Counted from the first letter of the stretch, positions 26,872-35,838 are shown. The stretch is DNA of 64,000 nt from Pseudomonas sp. C2B4 (GCF_013359695.1 NZ_JABFMU010000001.1:186001-250000); one strand, 5' to 3'. Made by a program: numbers and translations. The notes: generated by a model from the letters alone, not told the origin.

Positions 26872-26904
26872 GATGGAGTTTTGCGGGTTCCGTGTATGCG
26901 AAAG

Positions 26905-26937
26905 GAAAGAAAAATGTGCGCCTGAAAAGCAGGCGCA
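26905..26937 (-). terminator. Intrinsic terminator of phoBR
   Basis: On the minus strand TGCGCCTG pairs with CAGGCGCA around a 5-nt loop and is followed by CATTTTTCTTT. It lies about 60 bp past the phoR stop. Confidence 0.8.
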
Positions 26938-26994
26938 AGTCAGCCAATGTAGCGGCTGACCGTCCGGTTGCCTAGTGGCGCGTGCTGGCCGGTA

Positions 26995-28317
26995 TTAATC
27001 GGTAGTGCTGATAACCCGGGATTTGCTGACCTGGGCAGGGGCGAAATGGCAGGTAAAGGTGCTGCCATGGCCCGGTACGCTGCTGATCTCCATGCGCGCG
27101 CGATGGCGCAACAGCACGTGTTTGACGATCGCCAGTCCCAGCCCGGTGCCACCGGTGTTGGAGTTGCGGCTGGAGTCGACGCGATAGAAGCGTTCCGTCA
27201 GGCGCGGCAGGTGTTTGCTGTCGATGCCGATACCGGAGTCCTGCACGCTCAGGTGTGCACCTTGCTCATCACCCCACCAGCGAATGCGGATGTGGCCTTC
27301 AGCCTGGGTGTACTTCACCGCGTTGAACACCAGGTTGGAAAACGCGCTGCGCAGTTCCGCTTCGCTGCCCTTGAGCAAAATCGTCGGGTCGGCTTCCAGG
27401 CTGATTTGCTGGTTTTTCTGGCCCGACAGCTGTTGCGCATCGCTCCTGATCGATTGCAGCAAGCCGTCGATGGCCACGGGCTGGTTGTCCGACGGGTAGT
27501 CGGTGGCTTCCAGTTTGGCCAGCAGCAGCAAGTCATTGAGCAAGGTCTGCATGCGCCCGCCCTGTTGCTGCATTTGCTGCAGGGCACGGGTCCAGCGCGG
27601 GTTCACTTCCTCGACGTTGTCGAGCAGGGTTTCCAGGTAGCCGCAAATCACGGTCAGCGGCGTACGCAATTCATGGGAGACGTTGGCGATGAAGTCTTTG
27701 CGCATTTGCTCAAGCTGATGGATGCGTGTGACATCGCGCACCAGCATCAGGTGTTCATTGTTGCCGTAGCGGGTGATGTACAGCTGAATGCGCATCCGGT
27801 CGTTGGTCGGCGAGGGGATTTCCAACGGCTCGGCGTAGCTGTCCTGCTCGAAATATTCCTTGAAGCGCGGATGACGCACCAGGTTGGTCACCGGCTGGCC
27901 GCTGTCCTGTGGGGTCTTGAGGCCCAGCAGGGTCTCGGCGGCGCGGTTCCACCATTCCAGGTTGCCGTCGCTGTCGAGCATCACCACGGCGTCTTTCAAT
28001 GCAGCGGTGGATTCCTGAACCCGGTCGATCACGGCTTGCAGGCGCCCACGCACCCGTTGGTCGCGACGTTGCAGGTGATAGATGCTGTCAAACACCTCGC
28101 CCCACAGACCGTAGCCATCGGGCGGTGCTTCGTCGGGTTTGTGCAGGCGCAGCCATTCGTGCAGGCGCAGCAGTTGCTTGAGGGTCCAGGCCAGGTAAAC
28201 ACCCAGCCCCGCAGCAAGGCTCCAGCCGTAGTAGCCGGTGATCAAGCCGATCACCAGGCAGGCGGTGACCAGTAGCAGCATGTGGCGAATCAGGGTGCCA
28301 TGCCAGTTTTGGTTCAC
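26995..28317 (-). CDS. phoR: Phosphate regulon sensor histidine kinase
   Basis: 440 residues. An inner-membrane kinase that phosphorylates PhoB when phosphate is scarce. Two hydrophobic segments near the N-terminus (10-50) leave little periplasmic sequence, so it senses through PstSCAB-PhoU rather than directly. A PAS domain (about 95-195) precedes the H-box FIANVSHELRTPLTV, the N-box NLVFNAVKYT, and G-boxes DSGIGI and GGTGLGLAIV. It starts 45 bp after phoB, forming the phoBR operon, and an intrinsic terminator follows. Confidence 0.95.
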   Translation of the reverse strand: MNQNWHGTLIRHMLLLVTACLVIGLITGYYGWSLAAGLGVYLAWTLKQLLRLHEWLRLHKPDEAPPDGYGLWGEVFDSIYHLQRRDQRVRGRLQAVIDRVQESTAALKDAVVMLDSDGNLEWWNRAAETLLGLKTPQDSGQPVTNLVRHPRFKEYFEQDSYAEPLEIPSPTNDRMRIQLYITRYGNNEHLMLVRDVTRIHQLEQMRKDFIANVSHELRTPLTVICGYLETLLDNVEEVNPRWTRALQQMQQQGGRMQTLLNDLLLLAKLEATDYPSDNQPVAIDGLLQSIRSDAQQLSGQKNQQISLEADPTILLKGSEAELRSAFSNLVFNAVKYTQAEGHIRIRWWGDEQGAHLSVQDSGIGIDSKHLPRLTERFYRVDSSRNSNTGGTGLGLAIVKHVLLRHRARMEISSVPGHGSTFTCHFAPAQVSKSRVISTTD

Positions 28318-28362
28318 TTGAACGCGCGTCCTTGTCTACTTCTAAAGCGGGAAAAGTCCGGG

Positions 28363-29052
28363 TCAGGCCTTGGTGGAAAAGCGGTAACCGGTGCCGCGCA
28401 CGGTTTGTACCAGATTTTCGTAGGCATCGCCGAGGGCTTTGCGCAGGCGGCGGATGTGCACATCGACAGTGCGCTCCTCGACATACACGTTGCCGCCCCA
28501 GACCTGATCCAGCAACTGGCCACGGGTATAGGCGCGCTCCTGGTGGGTCATGAAAAATTGCAGCAGGCGGTATTCGGTCGGGCCCATTTCCGCAGGCTTG
28601 CCATCGATGGTCACGCGGTGGCCGATCGGGTCCAGCAGCAGGCCACCGACTTCAATCGGCGCCTCGCCATCGGTCGGTCCGGCGCGGCGCAGCACGGCCT
28701 TGAGGCGCGCAACCAGTTCGCGGGGGGAGAAAGGTTTGGTGATGTAGTCGTCAGCGCCAACTTCCAGGCCCTGGATCTTGTTGTCCTCTTCGCCCTTGGC
28801 GGTGAGCATGATGATCGGGATATCCCCGGTCAGCTCATCGCGCTTGAGGCGGCGGGCCAGTTCGATGCCGGACGTGCCGGGCAGCATCCAGTCGAGCAGG
28901 ATCAGGTCAGGTTTGCGGTCGACGATGATGGCGTGGGCCTGCTGGGAGTTTTCCGCCTCCATGCAGTCATAGCCGGCCATTTCCAACGCAACGGCGATCA
29001 TTTCGCGAATGGGCGCTTCGTCGTCGACGATCAGAATGCTCCTGCCAACCAT
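28363..29052 (-). CDS. phoB: Phosphate regulon response regulator
   Basis: 229 residues. DNA-binding activator of the Pho regulon that binds CTGTCAT direct repeats. Receiver domain 1-120 with acidic pair D10-D11, phosphoacceptor D54 (LLDWMLPG), and KPFSPREL. The C-terminal winged helix of the OmpR/PhoB type has [25 protein letters not shown]. It is the first gene of phoBR. A PhoB-like box in the correct direction stands about 55 bp upstream, indicating autoregulation; a second one in the opposite direction lies in the leader. Confidence 0.96.
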   Translation of the reverse strand: MVGRSILIVDDEAPIREMIAVALEMAGYDCMEAENSQQAHAIIVDRKPDLILLDWMLPGTSGIELARRLKRDELTGDIPIIMLTAKGEEDNKIQGLEVGADDYITKPFSPRELVARLKAVLRRAGPTDGEAPIEVGGLLLDPIGHRVTIDGKPAEMGPTEYRLLQFFMTHQERAYTRGQLLDQVWGGNVYVEERTVDVHIRRLRKALGDAYENLVQTVRGTGYRFSTKA

Positions 29053-29064
29053 GCCTTAATCCTC

Positions 29065-29082
29065 TTGTCATTTAACTGTCTT
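29065..29082 (+). promoter_or_regulatory. PhoB-like box facing away from phoB
   Basis: TTGTCAT-TTAA-CTGTCTT on the plus strand, 6/7 matches in each half-site. It lies in the phoB leader, 12 bp before the start codon, pointing toward the divergent gene at 29205. Confidence 0.6.
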
Positions 29083-29089
29083 GCGCCGC

Positions 29090-29123
29090 ATTAGATAACG
29101 GAATTATTGCAGTCGTGTGACAG
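29090..29123 (-). promoter_or_regulatory. PhoB-like box and -10 of phoBR
   Basis: On the minus strand CTGTCAC-ACGA-CTGCAAT (29123-29106) matches the box at 6/7 and 5/7. About 8 bp later TATCTA (29097-29092) fits a -10. This would place PhoB control directly on phoBR. Confidence 0.6.
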
Positions 29124-29204
29124 TATTTTAGTCGCCCGGCGATTGTCACGAACCTGGACTAAGCTCTAAGTCCGAATCCTGACAACCACAAAAGGAAGGT
29201 TTCC

Positions 29205-29591
29205 ATGAAGCACGTTGCTCAATCCTGGAAGGCTCTGCTGGTCACTGCTGCGCTAACTCTGCCGACACTGGCCCTCGCCGCCGACCCGGCAATGATGAAA
29301 GACGGGATGATGGTCGATCACAAGGGCATGACCCTGTACACGTTCGACAAGGACTCGGGCGGCAAGTCGATGTGTAATGACGAATGCGCCAAGAACTGGC
29401 CACCGATGATGGCACCGGCGGGTGCCACGGCCTCAGGCAAGTGGAGCGTCATCAAGCGTGATGACGGCACGAGTCAATATGCCTATGACGGCAAGCCGCT
29501 GTACACCTTCGTGAAGGACAAGGCTCCTGGAGACATGACGGGCGACAAAATGAAGGACGTCTGGCACGTCGTTCACGAGTCGCAGAAGTAA
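29205..29591 (+). CDS. Secreted COG4315/Lipoprotein_15-type repeat protein
   Basis: 128 residues. Signal peptide 1-25 (ending TLALA, before ADPAM) without a lipobox Cys, so it is periplasmic or secreted. Two family repeats are visible: DHKGMTLYTFDKDSGGKSMCNDECAKNWPP, with the paired Cys, and YDGKPLYTFVKDKAPGDMTGD...WHVV. The family is widespread and without a proven function. ATG 29205 follows AAAGGAAGG. It is divergent from phoB, and a PhoB-like box in the shared region faces it, so phosphate control is possible. Confidence 0.82.
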   Translation: MKHVAQSWKALLVTAALTLPTLALAADPAMMKDGMMVDHKGMTLYTFDKDSGGKSMCNDECAKNWPPMMAPAGATASGKWSVIKRDDGTSQYAYDGKPLYTFVKDKAPGDMTGDKMKDVWHVVHESQK

Positions 29592-29604
29592 CGCAAATCG
29601 CAAA

Positions 29605-29683
29605 AAAGATCGCAGCCTCCTGCAGCTCCTACAGGATGAACAAAAATCCAATGGTAGGAGCTGCTGGAGGCTGCGATCTTTTC
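29605..29683. terminator. Long inverted repeat acting as bidirectional terminator
   Basis: AAAGATCGCAGCCTCC...GCAGCTCCTAC is repeated inverted as GTAGGAGCTGC...GGAGGCTGCGATCTTTT, with about 20 bp between. T-runs stand on both outer sides, fitting a shared terminator for the convergent 29205 gene and ubiA. It resembles a Pseudomonas dispersed repeat family distinct from the GTGGGAGC elements. Confidence 0.7.
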
Positions 29684-29688
29684 AATTT

Positions 29689-30579
29689 TCAGCGCAACCC
29701 GTAATCCAGCACGATCCCGACAAAAATCGCCAACCCGGCCCAGTGGTTGTGCAAGAACGCCTTGAAGCAGCGCATGCGATCCTTGCCACGGGTGTACCAG
29801 AACTCCCAGGCAAAACAGCCCGCCGCCACCGCCAGGCCAAGGTGGAACCAGCCGCCGAGCTCGAATTTCGAACCGGCCAACAGCAGGCAACCCAGCGCCA
29901 GCCCCTGCAGGGTCAGAATGATCACCCGGTCTGCCTCGCCAAACAGAATCGCCGTGGATTTCACCCCGATCTTCAAATCGTCGTCACGATCGGTCATTGC
30001 GTAATAGGTGTCGTAGCCCACCGTCCACATCAGGTTGGCGATCCACAGCAGCCACGCCGCCGCCGGCAGTTCGCCGGTTTCGGCGGTGAAGGCCATCGGC
30101 ATCCCCCAGGAGAACGCCGCACCCAGCACCACTTGCGGGTAGTAGGTGTAGCGCTTCATGAACGGATAAGTGCAGGCCAGGGCCAGGCCGCCGAACGACA
30201 GCCAGATCGTTGCCGCATTGGTGCACAGCACCAGCAGGAAACTCAGGCCCATCAGCAGCGCAAAGAACACAAGTGCTTCTTTGGAGCTGATTTTGCCGCT
30301 CGGCAGTGGGCGCTGTTCGGTGCGCTTCACATGGCCATCAACCTTGCGGTCCGCCCAATCGTTGATCACACAGCCGCCCGCGCGGGTCAGCACCACGCCA
30401 AGCACGAAAATCACGATATTGGCCAACGACGGCGAGCCTTTGCCGGCAATCCACAGCGCCCACAATGTCGGCCACAGCAATAGATAAATGCCGATCGGCT
30501 TGTCCATGCGCGTCAGCTGAATGAAATCCCAGGCCCTTGGGTTCAAGCGGTTCAGGGACTTGAGCAGGCTCTGGTACAT
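29689..30579 (-). CDS. ubiA: 4-hydroxybenzoate octaprenyltransferase
   Basis: 296 residues from ATG 30579. It attaches the polyprenyl tail to 4-hydroxybenzoate in ubiquinone synthesis, in the inner membrane. The two Asp-rich motifs are present: [15 protein letters not shown] in the first half and [21 protein letters not shown] in the second, among about eight hydrophobic segments. The frame is open 36 codons upstream but that overlaps ubiC; the ATG shares one base with the ubiC stop (TGATG), and GGAG lies 9 nt before it. UbiC makes its substrate, so the coupling is functional. Confidence 0.95.
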   Translation of the reverse strand: MYQSLLKSLNRLNPRAWDFIQLTRMDKPIGIYLLLWPTLWALWIAGKGSPSLANIVIFVLGVVLTRAGGCVINDWADRKVDGHVKRTEQRPLPSGKISSKEALVFFALLMGLSFLLVLCTNAATIWLSFGGLALACTYPFMKRYTYYPQVVLGAAFSWGMPMAFTAETGELPAAAWLLWIANLMWTVGYDTYYAMTDRDDDLKIGVKSTAILFGEADRVIILTLQGLALGCLLLAGSKFELGGWFHLGLAVAAGCFAWEFWYTRGKDRMRCFKAFLHNHWAGLAIFVGIVLDYGLR

Positions 30580-31142
30580 CAGCAGTTCTCCGGATGGGCG
30601 CGGGCGGCGCTCCACAGGGTCGGCAGGAAAATTTCGGCCACCAGCACGCTCAACGTACCGCGGTCGAAGCGCGAACGGCGGCCCCACAGCTCAGGGGCCT
30701 GAACTTCCGTCGGCAGCCAAGCTTGAGGATAGTGACAAACCTCGATTGCGCGGCGCTGGAACGCGTGGTCGCAAAACAATAATTCGCCCAGGGAGCGGCT
30801 ACCCAGTTCGTCCATGTGCAAGCCATCGCCCTGCAACGCACTGCGTGCCGCAACGCTGCGGGCAAACACCCACGCCTGGCCATTTCCGCGCAAAAACACC
30901 TCGCGCACCCAGCCTTCACTGCCTTCGGCCAGGTCCAGCGCGGCGCATTCATCGGCGCGCAAGGTCTGCCAGCCTTCGAACAGCGGCGTCACGCTGAAGC
31001 CGTCATTCGACAAGCGGGTCAGGCGTCGGGTCAGCGATCCTTCGTCGAATAGCCAGTCGAGGGTAAGCGGGTCGGGGAGAGGCGTCAGCAGGCTTTGAGG
31101 GAGCCAGAGCGGGGCCGAACGGGGGGGATTTGTGTGTTGCAC
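30579..31142 (-). CDS. ubiC: Chorismate lyase
   Basis: 187 residues. It splits chorismate into 4-hydroxybenzoate and pyruvate, the first committed step of ubiquinone synthesis. The UbiC fold is recognisable by [15 protein letters not shown] in the N-terminal third, FARSV in the middle and the RRSRF segment near the C-terminus, with charged residues that bind chorismate. Length is typical (165-190 aa). It overlaps ubiA by one base and is transcribed first. It is divergent from rubA. Confidence 0.92.
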   Translation of the reverse strand: MQHTNPPRSAPLWLPQSLLTPLPDPLTLDWLFDEGSLTRRLTRLSNDGFSVTPLFEGWQTLRADECAALDLAEGSEGWVREVFLRGNGQAWVFARSVAARSALQGDGLHMDELGSRSLGELLFCDHAFQRRAIEVCHYPQAWLPTEVQAPELWGRRSRFDRGTLSVLVAEIFLPTLWSAARAHPENC

Positions 31143-31341
31143 AATGAGTCATTATTGGCAGCAAAGGAGGCGGCGAGCTTAACATGTCAGCTCATAAATT
31201 TGAGTGATCCGGCTGCCGGTTGCGCTGAACAGGCTTGCATCTGCCCAGCCCCATCAGTACAAAACGCACTGAGCCGGACGGCAGCGCTGAACCATCGACC
31301 GTTCGCGCCGGTAAAAGCCTGAACCCTGAGGATGTACCTGA

Positions 31342-31512
31342 ATGAAAAAGTGGCAATGTGTGGTTTGCGGCCTGATCTACAACGAAGCTGACGGCTGGCC
31401 CGATGACGGCATTGCGCCCGGCACCCGCTGGGAAGACGTGCCAGCAGACTGGCTGTGCCCGGACTGCGGTGTGGGCAAGATGGATTTTGAAATGATCGAA
31501 ATCGCCGCTTAA
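31342..31512 (+). CDS. rubA: Rubredoxin
   Basis: 56 residues. A small iron protein that passes electrons, for example to an alkane hydroxylase or in oxidative defence. The four iron-binding cysteines lie in two CxxCG motifs: CVVCG (residues 6-10) and CPDCG (39-43), with the typical GW/PDDGI and TRWEDVP residues between. ATG 31342 follows GAGG at about 10 nt. It begins 17 bp before rubredoxin reductase, with which it forms an operon and a redox pair. Confidence 0.95.
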   Translation: MKKWQCVVCGLIYNEADGWPDDGIAPGTRWEDVPADWLCPDCGVGKMDFEMIEIAA

Positions 31513-31529
31513 GAACTGAGGAGTAAGGA

Positions 31530-32678
31530 ATGAACGCACCTGTTGTGATCGTCGGCACCGGCCTGGCTGGCTACAACCTGGCCCGGGAGTTTCGCAAACT
31601 TGATGGCGAAACCCCGCTGCTGCTGATTACCGCCGATGACGGGCGCTCCTACTCCAAGCCGATGCTGTCCACCGGTTTCGGCAAAAACAAGGATGCCGAT
31701 GGCTTGAGCATGGCCGAACCGGGGGCCATGGCCGAGCAGTTGAAGGCCGAAGTTCGCACTCACACCCGCATCAGTGGCATCGACCCGGGCCACAAGCGCC
31801 TGTGGATCGGTGAAGAAGCGGTGTACTACCGTGACCTGATCCTGGCCTGGGGTGCAGAAACCGTGCGGGTGCCCATCGAGGGTGACGCAGCGGATTGCGT
31901 CTTCCCCATCAACGACCTGGAAGACTACGCACGCTTTCGCGCAGCGGCGGCCGGTAAGCGTCGGGTGTTGTTGCTCGGCGCCGGCCTGATTGGCTGCGAA
32001 TTTGCCAACGACCTGACTCAGGGTGGCTACGAAGTGCAACTGGTTGCACCGTGCGAGCAAGTCATGCCGACCCTGTTGCACCCCGCGGCAGCCGCAGCGG
32101 TCCAGGCGGGGCTGGAAAGCCTCGGCGCACGCTTCCACCTGGGGCCTGTGCTCAATCGCCTGCAGCGCGTCGCCGAGGGTCTGGAGGCGCACCTGTCCGA
32201 CGGCCAGGTCATCCCGTGCGACGTCGTGGTGTCAGCCATCGGCCTGCGCCCGCGCATCGACCTGGCCGCCGCTGCCGGTTTGCAGGTCAACCGTGGCGTG
32301 ATGGTCGACCGTCACCTGCAAACCTCCCACGCCAACATTTACGCACTGGGCGACTGTGCCGAGGTTGATGGGCTGAATCTGTTGTACGTAATGCCCCTGA
32401 TGAGCTGTGCGAGGGCGCTGGCCCAGACCCTTGCCGGCAACCCGACAGAGGTCACCTACGGCCCGATGCCGATCACCGTCAAAACGCCGGTGTGCCCATT
32501 GGTGGTGTCCCCGCCGCCACGGGGTTCGGAGGGTGTCTGGACAGTCGAAGGGCAGGGCGCCGACATCAAGGTGTTATGCCGCGATGCCAGTGGAAAACTG
32601 CTCGGTTATGCCCTGACAGGCACGGCCGTGATGGAAAAACTGGCCCTGAACAAAGAGCTTCCGGCCCTACTGGCGTAA
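31530..32678 (+). CDS. rubB: Rubredoxin-NAD(+) reductase
   Basis: 382 residues. An FAD enzyme that passes electrons from NADH to rubredoxin. The N-terminal FAD-binding [16 protein letters not shown] follows MNAPVVIV, the NAD-binding motif [15 protein letters not shown] is in the middle (around residue 150), and [12 protein letters not shown] near residue 275 is the second FAD signature. The C-terminal 60 residues form a rubredoxin-binding domain. ATG 31530 follows GAGGAGTAAGGA. It is the direct partner of rubA. Confidence 0.92.
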   Translation: MNAPVVIVGTGLAGYNLAREFRKLDGETPLLLITADDGRSYSKPMLSTGFGKNKDADGLSMAEPGAMAEQLKAEVRTHTRISGIDPGHKRLWIGEEAVYYRDLILAWGAETVRVPIEGDAADCVFPINDLEDYARFRAAAAGKRRVLLLGAGLIGCEFANDLTQGGYEVQLVAPCEQVMPTLLHPAAAAAVQAGLESLGARFHLGPVLNRLQRVAEGLEAHLSDGQVIPCDVVVSAIGLRPRIDLAAAAGLQVNRGVMVDRHLQTSHANIYALGDCAEVDGLNLLYVMPLMSCARALAQTLAGNPTEVTYGPMPITVKTPVCPLVVSPPPRGSEGVWTVEGQGADIKVLCRDASGKLLGYALTGTAVMEKLALNKELPALLA

Positions 32679-32838
32679 ATACCGGTCGTTCTGTCGGAAT
32701 CACCCCCATGTTGCCGTTATAAAGGTCGCGCCGATACTGGCGCGGCTCTTCCGTGCGTGCCATCCTCACTCCCGTCTGCCGCAGAGTAGAGCACCTGCGG
32801 CGCTTTGGGCGCTGCTCCGCAGAGAGCAGCACGGACAT

Positions 32839-32846
32839 AACAACAA
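32839..32846 (+). promoter_or_regulatory. CA motif (AACAACAA) in the hupA leader
   Basis: AACAACAAAAAA begins 34 nt upstream of the start codon and about 18 nt before the ribosome site. It fits the AANAANAA pattern at which Hfq and Crc repress translation in Pseudomonas; Crc is encoded in this window. Confidence 0.35.
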
Positions 32847-32872
32847 AAAACCGTCAAAGGGGCTTCACTAAC

Positions 32873-33148
32873 ATGCGTAAACCAGAACTCGCCGCAGCCA
32901 TTGCTGAAAAAGCAGACCTCACCAAAGAGCAGGCCAACCGCGTCCTCAACGCCGTTCTCGAAGAAATCACCGGCGCCTTGCACCGCAAAGACAGCGTCAC
33001 GCTGGTAGGTTTCGGCACCTTCCTGCAACGTCACCGCGGCGCCCGCACCGGCAAAAACCCGCAAACTGGTGAGCCAGTCAAAATCAAGGCCAGCAACACT
33101 GTTGCGTTCAAGCCGGGTAAATCGTTGAAAGACAGCGTTAATCCGTAA
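32873..33148 (+). CDS. hupA: HU-family DNA-binding protein
   Basis: 91 residues from ATG 32873; the open frame extends upstream, but AAAGGGG and the family start MRKPELAAAIAEKA fix the start. A histone-like protein that binds and bends DNA as a dimer. Helical dimer region 1-45, then the beta-arm LVGFGTFLQRHRGARTGKNPQTGEPV with Pro that intercalates. It sits next to rubB as in other pseudomonads. A strong terminator follows. A CA motif in the leader suggests possible translational control. Confidence 0.94.
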   Translation: MRKPELAAAIAEKADLTKEQANRVLNAVLEEITGALHRKDSVTLVGFGTFLQRHRGARTGKNPQTGEPVKIKASNTVAFKPGKSLKDSVNP

Positions 33149-33190
33149 GTCGTTTCCCTGACCCGCGCAGCGGGGGAGTGGAATAAAGAA

Positions 33191-33226
33191 TGGGCACGCC
33201 AACTTGGTTGGGTGCCCATTTTTTGT
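33191..33226 (+). terminator. Intrinsic terminator of hupA
   Basis: TGGGCAC pairs with GTGCCCA, with inner CCAAC/GTTGG also pairing, followed by TTTTTTG. It lies 42 bp after the hupA stop. Confidence 0.88.
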
Positions 33227-33239
33227 TGCCATTACCTGA

Positions 33240-33620
33240 TTAATTCCACATCGCGATCACGCCCAGGGCCATGATTCCGCCTAGTGTGGTTAAAAGGGCC
33301 CATTGCAGTGCAACTAATTTTCGTCTGAGGTCTTTGGGGAAGTTTTCAAGATCCTCAGCATTTACGATTCCATGTTTCAGGAAAAAGCGGGGAAAGGTGA
33401 CAACGCTGGATACGGAGCAAACCAGCCGGGTCTTTCCCCTGAGGCCTTTATCTATAAGTGCCGGGATAGTTATGACTGGTGAGCTGTTTTTGAAGTGATC
33501 CGACAAAATGTCTCCTTTGGTATGGCCTATATAAACAACCACTCCCAAAACAACAATTGCGCCACCAAAAAAAAACAGACCAGACGCTACGAATAGCGCG
33601 CTTGCAACGCTAATGTTCAT
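33240..33620 (-). CDS. Two-span membrane protein, probable immunity protein to the PAAR effector
   Basis: 126 residues with no family recognised. Hydrophobic segments lie at about 5-30 and 104-124, with a charged loop of about 70 residues (KGDILSDHFKNS...FPKDLRRK) between. Its ATG shares ATGA with the stop of the upstream effector gene, so translation is coupled. Small membrane proteins beside pore-forming type VI effectors usually protect the producer, so immunity is the best guess, by context only. Base composition is less GC-rich than that of neighbours. Confidence 0.6.
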   Translation of the reverse strand: MNISVASALFVASGLFFFGGAIVVLGVVVYIGHTKGDILSDHFKNSSPVITIPALIDKGLRGKTRLVCSVSSVVTFPRFFLKHGIVNAEDLENFPKDLRRKLVALQWALLTTLGGIMALGVIAMWN

Positions 33621-35029
33621 TCATTGGCCTCAAATATCCGCTCCCCCATTTCTTCACCCACAGCGGACCCGAGAGAGGTGGCGAAATAAGACCCCCCGCC
33701 CACTACAACAATACTGCAAGCCAAAGATCCCAAACCGCCTGTAGGTACACCCAACGCAACGCAAATCCCACCAACAACAGAGGTTGATAGGGTCGAACCT
33801 GCGATTACGCCACCTATGACTGCTCCGCTAAAACTTCCCACCTCAGTCAATCTGACCCGCTCGCACGCTTCGGTCGTCCCCGCGGTACACGCATCCTGAA
33901 CCTTGAGAGCAGACACCCCGCCACCAATGGCTGTGCCCAACCATCCGCCGTATCTGACGTATTTGGAAGCCCTCGCCACACCCTCAAGATGGCTGGCGTA
34001 ACCTGGTATTTGACCTGCGGGACTGGCGTTGGTCCATAGGTGGACCAGGCTTTGACTGGAGATGCCCAGCTTTTTTTTCAGATTGATGTGGTCAGGAAAG
34101 CCGATGCCCTTGCGAGTCAGCGACGTCATGTAAGTATTGAGTTGTGTGAACAGGCGCTGGCGTTCAGCAAAAAACGTTGGCGAGCGTAGGTGCCCATCGC
34201 GTTGCAGTGTTCTTTGTTGCAATGCTTCGAGTTCCCTCATGGTTTTGCCAACGTTATCCAGATTGTTTTTGAAGATGCTCGCGCCAACGCCGATGGCGCT
34301 TGAGCCATGGCTCAGGAAAGTCTGGATAGCGTCACGGTGTTGCACCATGAAGTCCGCCTCTTCCGGGCTGAGCGTTTCAATGATCTGGTTGGTCTTGGCC
34401 GCAACCTCCATGAGCATCGCTTCTTGCCGGGTGCATTGATGATTGCTGGGGTCACCAAGCACGATCATCGAGCCCGCTTTGGCATCGCGCAGATTCGGGT
34501 TTAGTAGTTTGAATTTACCCATCACCGCCGGATCGCGCAGAGTGAACAGGTTGGATTCAAGTTGTTCCCGGGTGGTGCTTATGGGGACGATATAGAAACC
34601 GGGCTCCTGAGCATTGGGGCTGTTGACGCGCTCAGGAGAATGGTTGCTTGTCGCAGCGTTAAAACCGGATGGGCCCGGAGCGACCGGTTGGCTATTTGTG
34701 GTCGGTGTTACAGGTTGAACAGAGGCCTTGCGCACTTGTGCCGCAGTACTTCCATTCTGGTAGGTCGAGTTGAAAATCGATGGAATAAGTCGGGCTTTAC
34801 AGGGGCAACTACTGTGGCTATCAAGGGTGCCTGCCACCTTTTTGTGGTTGCTGAAGATGTGTGAAACCCCTCCTGCAATCCGATATTCCTTTGCGTCCAA
34901 TCCGCAACTGACCAAATCACCTTCACGGGCATGGGCGAGACCAAAGAAACTAACAGTGTCGTCCCCCTCCAGCACCGTACCACCGCAAGAGGTTTTATCG
35001 CCTCGACCAATGAAATATCCGATCGTCAT
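33617..35029 (-). CDS. PAAR-headed probable type VI effector with glycine-rich membrane C-terminus
   Basis: 470 residues from ATG 35029 (CAGGAG about 8 nt upstream); the open frame starts 34 codons earlier without a ribosome site. Residues 1-86 are PAAR-like (GYFIGRGDKTSCGGTVLEG...GDLVSCG), with Cys and His that could bind zinc at the spike tip. A Ser/Pro/Thr linker (95-140) and a LysM-like stretch (142-192, FYIVPIS...LLNPNLRDAKAGSMIVLGD) follow. Residues 200-300 are helical. Residues 360-460 are hydrophobic with GxxxG-like repeats, as in glycine-zipper pore formers such as P. aeruginosa Tse4. Delivery by a type VI secretion system is inferred; no other T6SS genes are in the window. Confidence 0.72.
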   Translation of the reverse strand: MTIGYFIGRGDKTSCGGTVLEGDDTVSFFGLAHAREGDLVSCGLDAKEYRIAGGVSHIFSNHKKVAGTLDSHSSCPCKARLIPSIFNSTYQNGSTAAQVRKASVQPVTPTTNSQPVAPGPSGFNAATSNHSPERVNSPNAQEPGFYIVPISTTREQLESNLFTLRDPAVMGKFKLLNPNLRDAKAGSMIVLGDPSNHQCTRQEAMLMEVAAKTNQIIETLSPEEADFMVQHRDAIQTFLSHGSSAIGVGASIFKNNLDNVGKTMRELEALQQRTLQRDGHLRSPTFFAERQRLFTQLNTYMTSLTRKGIGFPDHINLKKKLGISSQSLVHLWTNASPAGQIPGYASHLEGVARASKYVRYGGWLGTAIGGGVSALKVQDACTAGTTEACERVRLTEVGSFSGAVIGGVIAGSTLSTSVVGGICVALGVPTGGLGSLACSIVVVGGGSYFATSLGSAVGEEMGERIFEANE

Positions 35030-35405
35030 TAATGAACTCCTGTCGTTTGCCGTCCTGAGGGGAACGCTGTCGTTCACCATGCGTTCCACCGGTTCAGGAT
35101 TAAGTTGGCCTGACGCAAGGTACTGGGGCAAAGACGCAATTCAAGGCAATGGAGACCGGTTCGGACGTTTCCTACGCGTGGTTCGGAAAAGGTAAGGAGT
35201 GCTTGTAGGTTCTTTGCCTCCGAGGCGTGTAAGAGAACGCTAAGGGGCAACGTTTTGCTTTCAGATTCGAGGATTGGAAAATCGTGACTTGGTAGTCATC
35301 TTGCAGTGAATAGGTCTGATCTTCTTCTAACCGTGCAAGATGGTGGAATTTTGGTTTTTACCCGCTACACTGCGCCGGCCGTTCATTTTCTTTTGAGGCT
35401 TGCGC
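35030..35405. other. Intergenic stretch between effector and SCP2-like genes
   Basis: No gene, long inverted repeat or REP unit is supported. It must hold the divergent promoters. A TACACT near 35368 could be a -10 for the plus-strand gene, without a convincing -35. Confidence 0.5.
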
Positions 35406-35789
35406 ATGAAGTTTCGTTTTCTGCTGTGGATGCTGGGTTTGTTGATGGGCAAGGCCAGTCGGACCAATCCTGCGTTTCAGCAGCAATTGGGTGACAAGGA
35501 ACTGGTGTTTCAACTGCAAACCCTGGACGGGAAAGTGGCGCGGCATTTCCGGGTGAAGGGTCAGCGCATCACCAGCAAGGCCGGGGTGTATGCCGAGCCT
35601 GCGTTCGCTATTGCCTTCAAGGATGCCGGGTATGGCTTTGCCACGATGCAGGCGAAGAACAAGCAACTGGCGTTCATGACGGGGATTCAGGACAAGTCGA
35701 TTCAGATCAAGGGCAATCCGGCGCTGGTGATCTGGTTCCAGGGGTTGACCAAGTACTTGAAGCCGAAGAAGGCCAAGCCCAAGGCTTGA
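35406..35789 (+). CDS. Small conserved protein, SCP2-like; function unknown
   Basis: 127 residues from ATG 35406, chosen because TTTTGAGG precedes it by 8 nt; a TTG two codons upstream is the alternative. The N-terminal 15 residues are hydrophobic. The rest (LVFQLQTLDGKVARHFRVKGQRITSK...AFAIAFKDAGYGFATM...) looks like a sterol-carrier/SCP2-type fold, and it ends with a Lys-rich tail (LKPKKAKPKA). No enzyme motif is seen. Its last 127 bp recur, decayed, 1.29 kb downstream beyond a Fic module. Confidence 0.6.
   Translation: MKFRFLLWMLGLLMGKASRTNPAFQQQLGDKELVFQLQTLDGKVARHFRVKGQRITSKAGVYAEPAFAIAFKDAGYGFATMQAKNKQLAFMTGIQDKSIQIKGNPALVIWFQGLTKYLKPKKAKPKA
35646..35772 (+). repeat. Direct repeat copy A (3' end of the SCP2-like gene)
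   Basis: Intact copy inside the gene. It matches 36932-37047 over most of its length, from GCAGGCGAAGAACAAGCAA to CTTGAAGCCGA. Between the two copies lies the Fic module. Confidence 0.8.
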
Positions 35790-35838
35790 GGTTATTCAGG
35801 TCGCGTGAGGGGCTCTTCGCCGGGGTAAGTGCGCCTCC

